60,935 bases of DNA from a bacterium (GTDB lineage: Bacteria > Bacillota > Clostridia > Lachnospirales > Lachnospiraceae): NCBI GenBank assembly GCA_030535455.1, contig JAUNJY010000024.1:1-60935 (forward strand), written 5' to 3'. Below the pieces are notes generated by a model. That model saw only the letters and a program-made list of their open reading frames with translations, was not told the origin of the DNA and did not search any database. Positions within the stretch are counted from its first letter, which is position 1; every line of letters begins with the position of its first letter. Shown piece after piece: positions 19,146 through 27,714 of the stretch. Position numbers and translations under genes: made by a program.

Positions 19146-20039
19146 CTACTTTTCTTTTAGTAATGTGTCAACCACATGCTTGATAATCAAGTTTGCCGCA
19201 TTTACCTTGGTACAGTCATAGATATTCTTAAAATGAGCATTTGAATTCACCTCACATACATAGGTCTGATGGTTCTCTCCGAATAACAGGTCTACTCCTG
19301 CAAAATCAAGTCCAATTGCCTTGCAACATTGAATAGCGATCTCCTCTTGCTCCTTTGTTGGAACAAATGGTTTCATTTTTCCGCCTATGCTAAGGTTTGC
19401 TCTAAAATCATCACTGTCTGAATAACGATACATGCTGGCTACAACCTGATCTCCAATCACCTGTAACCTAACGTCTCTGCCGGCACTCTCACGTATCAGC
19501 TGTTGGAAAATCAATGGCTTAGGTGAAGTCTCTTTTAGTTTCTTCTCAAGTTCTTCCTTGGAATTTACCAGGTAAACCTGCATCCCAAATGACCCAAAGC
19601 ACTCTTTTACAACAAGAGGCAGCCCCAACGACTTTATAATACCATCCATAAAACTAGTATTCGTATAATCCACATGTTCAAATGTCTTTGGTCCAATAAT
19701 TGTCTTCGGCATAAGAACTCCTGCCTTTTTAAGCTCCAGATACGTCAGACTTTTATCATCACATACTTCAATTGCCCTTGCCGAGTTAAAGAGGCGATAT
19801 CCAATGTTCTCCATCAGACTAGCAAGTCTGATATCCTTATCCCAAAACAGAACAAAGTCAACATTATTCACATCTCTATATAACGCTTCTTCCTCTACAA
19901 TCAGTTCTGCATTCGTCTTTAAGATCAAATTTACGCCAAACTCATCTGCCGCTTCTAAAAAATACTCATATAACTCATTATACTTATTCGCATTTAAAAA
20001 ATGATTCACAACTAGGTATCCGGTTATTTTCTTATCCAT
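19146..20039 (-). CDS. ATP-grasp ligase (RimK-like), first of a tandem pair
   Basis: A 297-aa protein from the ATG at 20039, which follows GAGGAG by 7 nt; the frame itself opens at 20069 without a better site. It has the RimK-type segment IEVCDDKSLTYLELKKAGV, the ATP loop VVKECFGSFGMQVYLV, QQLIRESAGRDVRLQVIG, DFRANLSIGG and a complete metal motif CEVNSNAHF (E263, N265, N267). Predicted carboxylate-amine ligase. No precursor peptide is recognisable nearby. Spore coat or cell-envelope use is possible given the neighbouring spoIIIE, but this is only a guess. Confidence 0.87.
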   Translation of the reverse strand: MDKKITGYLVVNHFLNANKYNELYEYFLEAADEFGVNLILKTNAELIVEEEALYRDVNNVDFVLFWDKDIRLASLMENIGYRLFNSARAIEVCDDKSLTYLELKKAGVLMPKTIIGPKTFEHVDYTNTSFMDGIIKSLGLPLVVKECFGSFGMQVYLVNSKEELEKKLKETSPKPLIFQQLIRESAGRDVRLQVIGDQVVASMYRYSDSDDFRANLSIGGKMKPFVPTKEQEEIAIQCCKAIGLDFAGVDLLFGENHQTYVCEVNSNAHFKNIYDCTKVNAANLIIKHVVDTLLKEK

Positions 20040-20154
20040 CCTGCATCTCCTCAACTCTTCTGTCCTCAACCTTTCTGGAGAACGTCACCTGATCGTGCAA
20101 ACAACATACTCCTTTCAGGTGAGTAGTTTCTATTCACTAAAATCATTAAAAACA

Positions 20155-20192
20155 GAAATAGGGCAGCCCCATATGGAACTCCCCCTTATTTC
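20155..20192 (-). terminator. Terminator of the tepA-ylzJ-spoIIIE operon
   Basis: GAAATA-GGG pairs with CCCTATTTC with one bulge, followed by TGTTTTT on the minus strand, just after the translocase stop. Confidence 0.65.
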
Positions 20193-20207
20193 CCTGTCTA
20201 TCTCTAT

Positions 20208-23192
20208 TTATACATACTCTTCCACGTAAAGCTCAAACTCTTCCATGGACATAAGAACCGTTCTAGGCTTTGTACCAACATCTGGTCCTACCACACCAGC
20301 TTCGTAAAGCTGATCCATAATTCTAGCAGCCCTGTTATATCCAATCTTAAACATACGCTGAAGCATTCCAATACTTGCCTTGTCCTTTTCAATGATAAAC
20401 TTACCACAATCAGCAAAATAATCATCATAAGCACTTTCTTTTGACTTTGAAGCATCTGTATTGCTAATTGCAGTAATCTTACTTTCAAGCTCGCTGTTTC
20501 CGGTTGTCACACCTTCGCCTTCATATTGTTCCTTTAAGAATTCTACCACACTGCTAACTTCCTTATCCGAAACAAATGCACCTTGAATACGGACTGGTTT
20601 AGGATAGCCAGAAGGGAAAAATAACATATCCCCTTTTCCAAGTAGTTTCTCAGCTCCCGCCCCATCTAGGATGGTTCTGGAATCAATTGCCGAAGATACT
20701 GAAAATGCAATACGCGAAGGAACATTGGCCTTAATTAAGCCAGTGATAACATTAACACTAGGACGTTGGGTCGCTATAATTAAATGAAGTCCGGCTGCAC
20801 GAGCCATCTGTGCCAATCTACAAATTGCATCTTCTACTTCTCCAGGAGCAACCATCATTAAATCTGCCAACTCATCTACGATAATGACAATCTGAGGCAT
20901 TTTTTGATAACGTTCATCTTGATTATCCTCAATTGTCTCAATTTTCTTATTATATCCTTTTACATCTCGAACACCAAGTTCCGCAAATTTCTTGTAACGG
21001 TCCGTCATCTCAGCAACCGCCCAGTTTAAGGCTGCACTTGCCTTTTTAGGATCTGTTACAACAGGAATTAATAAATGTGGTATTCCATTGTAAACACTTA
21101 ATTCTACAACTTTCGGATCCACCATGATTAATTTGACATCATCTGGTGATGCCTTATATAAAATACTCATAATCAATGTATTGATACAAACGGATTTACC
21201 GGAACCGGTTGCACCTGCAATCAACAAGTGAGGCATCTTGGCAATGTCAGTAACCACTGTCTGACCGCCAATATCTTTTCCTACTGCAAACGCAACACCT
21301 GAATCGTGAGATTGGAATTCCGTGCTCTCAATTAATTCACGGAATGTAACCATGCTGTTTACCTTGTTCGGCACTTCAATACCGACTGCTGCCTTTCCTG
21401 GGATAGGTGCTTCAATACGGATATCTGCTGCCGCAAGATTTAGCTTAATATCATCTGCCAAGTTAGTAATACGGCTAACTTTAACCCCTTGTTCTGGCTG
21501 CAACTCATATCGGGTAACCGCCGGTCCACAGCTAACATTAGTAACTGTAACCTTAACACCAAAGCTGTCCAATGTACTTTGAAGCTTATATGCAGTCTCC
21601 TGCAATTCATGATCCGAAGTACCCTTGACTGCTCCCTTTGGTCTAGAAAGCAAACTAACCGGTGGAAATACATGTTCCTTCTTAATCGGCTTTGCTTCAA
21701 TCTTAAGCTCTTCTACAACTGTCTCACTACTTGCTGTCTTTGCATGCACCTGCTTATGTGAAGATGAATGATGTTGCTTCTTGTGGTCATATTTCCCTAC
21801 ACGGATCAACTCATCCTCTGCTTTTTCTTCATTTGCTGTTGGCATGACAAATCCCTGTCTATGTGGAACTACATCTGTAGTATCATCCATAAATACAGCA
21901 GGAATTACTTCACCACCTGGCATGGCAAATGGTTCTTCCTCAAATTCTGGTTCAAAGGAATTGTCAAATACCTGCTCTGTTACAGGTTCAGTATCCTTAA
22001 CTACTAGTTCTTGCAGCTCTGCTACAGGCTCGTCCTGAACATTTGGATTATGAATGATGATATCCTCTAATTCAGCTGAAATATCTTTTGTTTCATCCAT
22101 TAACTCATCTGTCTGTACTGCATCTGAGTCTGTCTGTTCAAATTTATTACGTAATTCCTGTTCATATACTGGTTCCTCTTCTGCAAATGGCACTGCGTCA
22201 CTTGCAGTCTTTGGATCCGCACGATGGATTGTAATGTTAGGCAAAATATCCGCCTTCTCAGTTTTCTCTTGGACACTATCCGTTTCCTCTGACTGAAGTT
22301 CAAATAAGGAAACTGCTTTCCTTTTATTTTTACCTTTTTGTTTCGTATCCGGAACAGCTTCTGACTTGTCTACTACTGTAGTTTCCTTATTTTCATCTCG
22401 TTCAAATGTAAATACTTTCGCCTTACGTCGTTCGCCACGAGGAACTACCTTAGGTGCATGGTCATACTCTTCGTACTCCTCATACTCATCATCATACTCA
22501 TATTCCATTTTTCTACGCTCACGCATCTCACTTATATGTTCGACACTTTTCTTTCCAAGGGTAGAAAAAATAAAGATTTCTGTGACAAACATAAATAGGA
22601 TTGCTAGTAATGCAAGCAACACCACATATGCTCCAATTTTTCCTACTAATGTAACCAGTGTTGAACTAATAATGCTCCCAATCAGTCCACCACCAATTCG
22701 GTCTCTTGCACAGACCTGATATGCTTTACCCAACTCCGACATATGTATATTCGGATAGGCAATTAATTGTAATAATGCGGTTAGGATAACGGCAAAGCCA
22801 ATACTGCTGATAATCTTTCTTTTCGCTACTTTATTTCCCCGATTGGAAATACCAAAAGCGACACCAAGAAACAACGCAAATGGGAATATCCTTGCAAAAA
22901 ATCCCATTAACCCAAAAACTATATTATTTAAATAATCGCTAAGCCTTCCACCTAAATGCAAGTAACTAAGTATTAATAATATCGATACGACTGCTGTTAC
23001 AATCAAGATAATCTCATCCCTAAAAGGATTATGTTTCTTCTTTCTGTTTGCTGGTCTCGAAGTTTGTCTTGCTTGTGAGTTTTGTCTGGTTTGTGAAGTC
23101 GTTCTGGTTTTTGTCGATGTACTTTTTTTAGCAGGACTCTTAGTATTTCGACTTTGGCTCGTTTTCTTCCTAGTACTCGTTTTTTGAGCCAT
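20208..23192 (-). CDS. ftsK: DNA translocase FtsK/SpoIIIE
   Basis: A 994-aa DNA pump that clears chromosome DNA through the division or sporulation septum. Order of parts: Lys/Arg/Ser-rich start; four to five membrane helices (about 55-215); a long acidic, low-complexity linker (about 220-490); the RecA-like motor with Walker [11 protein letters not shown] and Walker [13 protein letters not shown]; and the gamma winged helix [19 protein letters not shown] that reads orienting sequences. GGGAGGG precedes ATG. Upstream tepA and ylzJ match the Bacillus spoIIIE neighbourhood, which supports a SpoIIIE-type role. With no other copy visible in this window, whether it also serves vegetative division is unknown. 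Confidence 0.96.
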   Translation of the reverse strand: MAQKTSTRKKTSQSRNTKSPAKKSTSTKTRTTSQTRQNSQARQTSRPANRKKKHNPFRDEIILIVTAVVSILLILSYLHLGGRLSDYLNNIVFGLMGFFARIFPFALFLGVAFGISNRGNKVAKRKIISSIGFAVILTALLQLIAYPNIHMSELGKAYQVCARDRIGGGLIGSIISSTLVTLVGKIGAYVVLLALLAILFMFVTEIFIFSTLGKKSVEHISEMRERRKMEYEYDDEYEEYEEYDHAPKVVPRGERRKAKVFTFERDENKETTVVDKSEAVPDTKQKGKNKRKAVSLFELQSEETDSVQEKTEKADILPNITIHRADPKTASDAVPFAEEEPVYEQELRNKFEQTDSDAVQTDELMDETKDISAELEDIIIHNPNVQDEPVAELQELVVKDTEPVTEQVFDNSFEPEFEEEPFAMPGGEVIPAVFMDDTTDVVPHRQGFVMPTANEEKAEDELIRVGKYDHKKQHHSSSHKQVHAKTASSETVVEELKIEAKPIKKEHVFPPVSLLSRPKGAVKGTSDHELQETAYKLQSTLDSFGVKVTVTNVSCGPAVTRYELQPEQGVKVSRITNLADDIKLNLAAADIRIEAPIPGKAAVGIEVPNKVNSMVTFRELIESTEFQSHDSGVAFAVGKDIGGQTVVTDIAKMPHLLIAGATGSGKSVCINTLIMSILYKASPDDVKLIMVDPKVVELSVYNGIPHLLIPVVTDPKKASAALNWAVAEMTDRYKKFAELGVRDVKGYNKKIETIEDNQDERYQKMPQIVIIVDELADLMMVAPGEVEDAICRLAQMARAAGLHLIIATQRPSVNVITGLIKANVPSRIAFSVSSAIDSRTILDGAGAEKLLGKGDMLFFPSGYPKPVRIQGAFVSDKEVSSVVEFLKEQYEGEGVTTGNSELESKITAISNTDASKSKESAYDDYFADCGKFIIEKDKASIGMLQRMFKIGYNRAARIMDQLYEAGVVGPDVGTKPRTVLMSMEEFELYVEEYV

Positions 23193-23326
23193 AATAACCC
23201 TCCCTTAAAAGCTTTATATAAACACACCAAATAGAATGTGTATCCATAACGCAAGAAATAGGTTTAAAGAAATACCTTCCTTAAACCTATCTCCATTATA
23301 CCTTGATTTTACTTGGGATGCAACCG

Positions 23327-23545
23327 TTAGTCCATATGATAGATGGCACCTAATTGGTATCGTTCATCCAAATAATCGGACATACAGCTGCTTGAAAAAC
23401 TGCGTATATAATAATCGCCATCTACGTTTTCTGCATATATTATTCCGTTTTCTGTGGCAATCTCTTTTAATTCGACTTCCTTTTCCTCCTCTGGTTCATT
23501 CATATTATGATAGACCCGTTCTAAAGGCCTGGCCGTATAAAGCAT
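23327..23545 (-). CDS. ylzJ: YlzJ-like protein
   Basis: A 72-aa cytosolic protein of unknown function. It starts MLYTARPLERV and ends with DYLDERYQLGAIY, the pattern of B. subtilis YlzJ (an LYT-type start and a DYLNQQY-type end). Its place, 11 nt after tepA and ahead of spoIIIE on the same strand, is the Bacillus gene order. AGGATG precedes the ATG. Confidence 0.85.
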   Translation of the reverse strand: MLYTARPLERVYHNMNEPEEEKEVELKEIATENGIIYAENVDGDYYIRSFSSSCMSDYLDERYQLGAIYHMD

Positions 23546-23556
23546 ATTAACACATC

Positions 23557-24384
23557 CTATTCTTCTGTCACTGGCGCATCAATAGGCAGTTGGTCCTGTT
23601 GATTTTGATCGCATTCTTTCTTATTGGCATCAATCATTTCATTTAGCTTCTTAAGAGCCTTATCTATACCGCCAACTTCATCTATGATACCTTTCTCAAC
23701 CGTTTCCTTACCTACAAGAATGGAACCTACATCCTTGACTAATTGCGTCGTATTCAACATCAATGTCCTAAAATCTTCATAACTAATATTAGAATGATTC
23801 GATACAAAAGAAATAATTCGATCTTGAATCTGTTCAAAGTACTCAAACATCTGTGATACGCCAATTACCATGCCATTCATTCGTACTGGATGGATGATCA
23901 TAGTTGCCGTAGGTACGATAAAGCTATAATCTGAGGATACAGCAAGAGGAACACCAATTGAATGGCTGCCTCCTAATACCAACGTTACCGTAGGCTTACT
24001 GAGGGAAGCAATCATTTCTGAAATTGCCAGTCCTGCCTCAACATCACCGCCAACTGTATTGATCAAGATTAGGACGCCTTCGATTTCCTTGCTATCTTCT
24101 ATCGATGCAAGCTGTGGCAGCAAATGCTCATATTTTGTTGTCTTATTATGCTGTGGTAAACATTCGTGGCCTTCCACCTCACCGATGATTGACATCAAGT
24201 GTATTCTCTTATTGTTGTTCTCTAATGTTGTTTGGCCATATTCATTGATTTTCTGATCATTAAGCTTTTCGGTCTCTTTTTTAGTTTTTTGATCCTCAGG
24301 CTTCTTTCCAGGTTCTGTAATGGTACCATTTTTCTTATCTTTCTCTGCCTTAATATTTTTATTTGTTTTATTATCTTCGCTCAT
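23557..24384 (-). CDS. tepA: ClpP-like translocation-enhancing protease TepA
   Basis: A 275-aa protein with a charged, Lys-rich N-terminal tail (about 60 aa) followed by a ClpP/crotonase fold. The nucleophile Ser is in LGGSHSIGVPLA and the His in TMIIHPVRMNG. The chosen ATG at 24384 follows GGAGGG; the 8 extra upstream codons lack a site. In Bacillus, TepA is a ClpP-class protease whose clearest documented role is in removing SASPs at spore outgrowth. That role here is inferred from family and synteny with ylzJ-spoIIIE. Confidence 0.88.
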   Translation of the reverse strand: MSEDNKTNKNIKAEKDKKNGTITEPGKKPEDQKTKKETEKLNDQKINEYGQTTLENNNKRIHLMSIIGEVEGHECLPQHNKTTKYEHLLPQLASIEDSKEIEGVLILINTVGGDVEAGLAISEMIASLSKPTVTLVLGGSHSIGVPLAVSSDYSFIVPTATMIIHPVRMNGMVIGVSQMFEYFEQIQDRIISFVSNHSNISYEDFRTLMLNTTQLVKDVGSILVGKETVEKGIIDEVGGIDKALKKLNEMIDANKKECDQNQQDQLPIDAPVTEE

Positions 24385-24511
24385 ATCAACCCTCCAAGTT
24401 GTAAGCATCTTCTTTGCTTATATGTAGTTTAGTATGTTTAAAATAACGTTTATTATACCTCGTAACCATATGTGGTTTTTATTCATATAATAAAAAAAAT
24501 GGAGTTTTTGT

Positions 24512-24700
24512 ATGGTTAACTTACTATTAGAATTTATTTATCGGCTACTTGTGACAATGATTGTGCTCGTCCCATCACTTACTGCCATCGTAGTGGCATT
24601 TACCATAGTATATAACAAAGATTTCAACGGGCAGAGGCCTAAAAAATCCAAACATAAAAAGGAGGAACCAAAAGATAACGATCCTACCATTGAAAGTTAG
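24512..24700 (+). CDS. Small single-pass membrane protein
   Basis: A 62-aa protein with one hydrophobic helix (about residues 12-34) and a highly charged tail (KKSKHKKEEPKDNDP). TGGAG precedes the ATG by 7 nt. No family recognised. It is one of the few plus-strand genes here, alone between divergent tepA and convergent metY, with two stem-loops after it. Confidence 0.6.
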   Translation: MVNLLLEFIYRLLVTMIVLVPSLTAIVVAFTIVYNKDFNGQRPKKSKHKKEEPKDNDPTIES

Positions 24701-24720
24701 CTGTTGCTTCCTCAAGTTGC

Positions 24721-24769
24721 TTTTCATTCATAGGAGAGTTCTTAAAGAGATATTTCCTATGAATGAAAA
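24721..24769. repeat. Perfect 15-bp inverted repeat after the small membrane protein gene
   Basis: TTTTCATTCATAGGA (24721-24735) and its exact complement (24755-24769) flank a 19-nt loop. It is not followed by a T-run on either strand and it abuts the metY terminator. Confidence 0.75.
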
Positions 24770-24809
24770 AAGCGTACGGTTGATACCGTTTCCGATCAAC
24801 CATACGCTT
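24770..24809 (-). terminator. Terminator of metY (possibly bidirectional)
   Basis: AAGCGTAYGGTTGAT pairs with its complement with one G-U on the minus strand and is followed by TTTTTT there. Confidence 0.82.
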
Positions 24810-24848
24810 CTTTATTATACTTTGATGTAACACTTAAGTTTCTTATTC

Positions 24849-26129
24849 TTATTTATAAATAACATCAAATGCTTGTTTGATATCATTAATGATATCGTCA
24901 ATATATTCAATACCGATGGACATACGGATTAAGTCTGCACCAACGCCACATTCTTCTAATTGTTCATCTGTTAACTGACGGTGTGTCGTACTTGCTGGAT
25001 GAAGCACACTAGTTCTTGCATCTGCAACATGTACTACGATGGAAGCTAATTTTAAACTATCCATAAATTTGGTAGCTGCTTCTCTTTCACCAACAAGGCC
25101 AAAGCTGATTACACCGCAAGTACCGTTTGGCATATATTTCTCAGCCATCTCATGAAACTTGCAGCTCTTTAATCCTGGGAAGTTTACCCACGTAACATGT
25201 TCACTGGCTTCTAAGAATTCTGCAACCTTTTGTGCATTGTAACAATGGCGTTCCATTCTAAGTGGAAGCGTTTCTAGTCCCAGGTTTAAAAGGAATGCGC
25301 TATTTGCACTAGGAGTAACCCCCATATCTCTCATTAACTGAAGTCTTGCTTTTGCAATATAAGCTGCTTCTTTAAAATGATCCGTATAAATAACACCATG
25401 ATAGGAGTCATCTGGCGTACTAAGTCCAGGGAACTTTCCATTTGCCCAGTTAAACGTGCCGCCATCTACAATTACACCGCCAAGTGCTACTGCGTGTCCG
25501 TCCATATATTTTGAAGTGGAGTGAACCACAATATCTGCACCAAACTCGATTGGCTTGCAGTTTACAGGTGTTGCAAATGTATTATCAACCATAAATGGGA
25601 TATCATTATCATGTGCTACTTTTGCAAACATGGATAAATCTACGATACAAAGAGATGGATTGGCAATTGTTTCTGCATAAATTACCTTTGTATTAGGTCT
25701 TACTGCTTTTCTTAATTCTTCTTCGGATACATCCGGCTGTACTAACGTAACATCGATACCAAATCGTTTCAGTGTAACCGTAAACAGATTCATCGTTCCG
25801 CCATAGATTGCTGCGGAAGACACAATATGATCTCCTGCATTACAGATGTTAAGTACCGCAACCATGATGGCTGACATTCCTGCTGATGTAAGAAGCGCTC
25901 CCACACCGCCTTCTAATGCTGCGATTTTCTTTTCTACTGCATCAACTGTAGGATTACCAATTCTAGAATAGAAGAAGCCATCTTCTTCTAAGTCAAATAA
26001 CTTGCCAACTTCTACGCTGGAGTCATATTTGTATGTAGTGGACTGAACGATTGGGAGCACCCTTGGCTCACCATTTTTAGGGCTGTACCCCTCTTGAAGA
26101 CATTGTGTATTAATATGAAATTTACTCAT
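24849..26129 (-). CDS. O-acetylhomoserine sulfhydrylase (Cys/Met metabolism PLP enzyme)
   Basis: A 426-aa PLP enzyme that makes homocysteine from O-acetylhomoserine and sulfide. The cofactor Lys is K207 in HSTSKYMDGH. Other signatures are YSRIGNPTVDAVEKKIAALE, TSAGMSA, AIYGGTMNLF and FMVDNTFATP. The length and the RIGNPT/GHAVALGG details favour the sulfhydrylase (MetY) over cystathionine synthase or lyase, but these are close relatives. AAAGGCGAT precedes ATG. I found no SAM riboswitch or T-box in the upstream gap. Confidence 0.92.
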   Translation of the reverse strand: MSKFHINTQCLQEGYSPKNGEPRVLPIVQSTTYKYDSSVEVGKLFDLEEDGFFYSRIGNPTVDAVEKKIAALEGGVGALLTSAGMSAIMVAVLNICNAGDHIVSSAAIYGGTMNLFTVTLKRFGIDVTLVQPDVSEEELRKAVRPNTKVIYAETIANPSLCIVDLSMFAKVAHDNDIPFMVDNTFATPVNCKPIEFGADIVVHSTSKYMDGHAVALGGVIVDGGTFNWANGKFPGLSTPDDSYHGVIYTDHFKEAAYIAKARLQLMRDMGVTPSANSAFLLNLGLETLPLRMERHCYNAQKVAEFLEASEHVTWVNFPGLKSCKFHEMAEKYMPNGTCGVISFGLVGEREAATKFMDSLKLASIVVHVADARTSVLHPASTTHRQLTDEQLEECGVGADLIRMSIGIEYIDDIINDIKQAFDVIYK

Positions 26130-26259
26130 AACTTATCGCCTTTCTTATATGTACTGTTAAACTAATTCAATATTACAAGAAGCTTATATTATTGTCAATT
26201 AAAACAACATAAAATAGATGCATTATATAAGACCTTTTTGATATATAACGATCTATTTA

Positions 26260-26293
26260 AAAAGGTACTTGCCACATTAGACAAATACCTTTT
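26260..26293 (-). terminator. Terminator of the M16 peptidase gene
   Basis: A 12-bp stem (AAAAGGTA-TTG and partner, one G-U on the minus strand) ending in TTTTTA, 18 nt after the stop codon. Confidence 0.82.
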
Positions 26294-26310
26294 ATGATCA
26301 ATCTTATCTA

Positions 26311-27585
26311 TTAAGCTTTGGTCATTTCTTCCCAGTAAGCTCTTATTTCATCTAATTCAATACTTTCTGTATTACCAACAAAGCAAATGCTAAATCTATC
26401 TGTTCTAAAATACTTTTCAGCAAATGCATGGACATCCTCACAAGTTACCTTGCGAACTTTCTCAACCGTTTCAGACAAATCTTCTACTTGTCCTTGGCAT
26501 AACACAGATTTTCCATTGTTATTCATACGATCACGGCTAGACTCACTGCCAAGCAGCAATTCACAGATAATCTGCTCTTTTGCACGATTAAGCATAATTT
26601 CTGTTATTCCGATTTCCTTAAACTCTTTCATACATTCCATAATAGTCTTTAACACTGTCATAACATTATTCGTATTAAGTGTAGCATCAATCTGGAATAG
26701 ACCTGCAAGATTATATGGACTTGGATAGGAATAAATAGAATAGGCAAGCCCTAAGTCCTCACGAATCTTTTGGAACAACACAGAACTCTCATTCCCACCA
26801 AAAACAGCATTGGCAATGCTCATTGCATATTTTTCTTCTGACATGGTAGTCACTGCATCAAATGCAATATTCATATGGACTTGTTCAATGTCCTTGTTAC
26901 GAACTACAAATGCCTTTGTATATTCTGGAGCAGTAATCGGAAGTCGATTGCTAGATGCCTTTATTTTTGCAAAATATTTTTCTAATAAGGCCATCAGGCT
27001 GTCTTCTTCAAAATTACCAGCAACACTGATCACCATATTGTCCGCAACATAATAAAGATCCATAAACTCAATCAGGTCTTGTCTTGTCATCTGCTCAACA
27101 TTTTCTTTTGGTCCAGAAATGATATATCCAAGCGGATGGTCTTTCCATACTTCCTGTTGAAGCAGTTCATGTACTAAATCATCCGGAGAGTCATCATACA
27201 TATCGATTTCATCAATAATGACACCTTTTTCTTTTTCTAAATCCTCATCCTGAAACAAGGAATTGCATAGCATATCGCTCATAATATCAATGGCATTTTC
27301 CAAGTGAGTATCCAGTGTCGTCACATAGTAAGAAGTACACTCCTTGCTTGTATATGCATTCATATTTCCGCCGATCATCGTGCAGTCATCTGCAAGCTGA
27401 TTAGCAGTTCTATTCTTCGTACCTTTAAACATCATATGTTCGATCACATGAGCAATCCCGTTATTCTTAGAGTTCTCATTTGCTGAACCAACATTTACCC
27501 AACATCCTAAGGAAACACTACGTAAATGAGGCATTTCCTCAAGCACGACAGTAAGTCCATTTGATAATTGTTTCGTCTTTATCAT
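26311..27585 (-). CDS. M16 family zinc peptidase
   Basis: A 424-aa insulinase-type peptidase (YmxG/processing protease group). The inverted zinc motif is HVIEH (H46, E49, H50), with the third-ligand region about 75 residues on at EKEKGVIIDEIDMYDD. The C-terminal half has the inactive repeat fold, including AYSIYSYPSPY. In many Firmicutes this gene follows pnp, as it does here (about 130 nt downstream). A terminator lies between them. Substrate unknown. Confidence 0.93.
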   Translation of the reverse strand: MIKTKQLSNGLTVVLEEMPHLRSVSLGCWVNVGSANENSKNNGIAHVIEHMMFKGTKNRTANQLADDCTMIGGNMNAYTSKECTSYYVTTLDTHLENAIDIMSDMLCNSLFQDEDLEKEKGVIIDEIDMYDDSPDDLVHELLQQEVWKDHPLGYIISGPKENVEQMTRQDLIEFMDLYYVADNMVISVAGNFEEDSLMALLEKYFAKIKASSNRLPITAPEYTKAFVVRNKDIEQVHMNIAFDAVTTMSEEKYAMSIANAVFGGNESSVLFQKIREDLGLAYSIYSYPSPYNLAGLFQIDATLNTNNVMTVLKTIMECMKEFKEIGITEIMLNRAKEQIICELLLGSESSRDRMNNNGKSVLCQGQVEDLSETVEKVRKVTCEDVHAFAEKYFRTDRFSICFVGNTESIELDEIRAYWEEMTKA

Positions 27586-27643
27586 ACAACAAAACCTTTC
27601 TATTATTTATATTCTAAGGGCAAAGCACTTCTTGTTAATCAAG

Positions 27644-27686
27644 AAAAAACCTTAGAATCAAATGCTAGCTGCAAATGACCCTAAGG
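27644..27686 (-). terminator. Terminator of pnp
   Basis: CCTTAG/CTAAGG outer stem with an inner TCA/TGA stem, followed by TTTTTT on the minus strand, 28 nt after the pnp stop. Confidence 0.78.
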
Positions 27687-27714
27687 TAATATAAGTCTTA
27701 TTATTTGTTAGAAT

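Noticed and set aside
21322-22719. Several open frames antisense to or out of frame in ftsK
   Set aside because: They arise from the low-complexity linker of the translocase; no start signals.
26130-26259. SAM riboswitch or T-box upstream of the sulfhydrylase gene
   Set aside because: No T-box core or SAM-I-like conserved segments recognised in this short gap.
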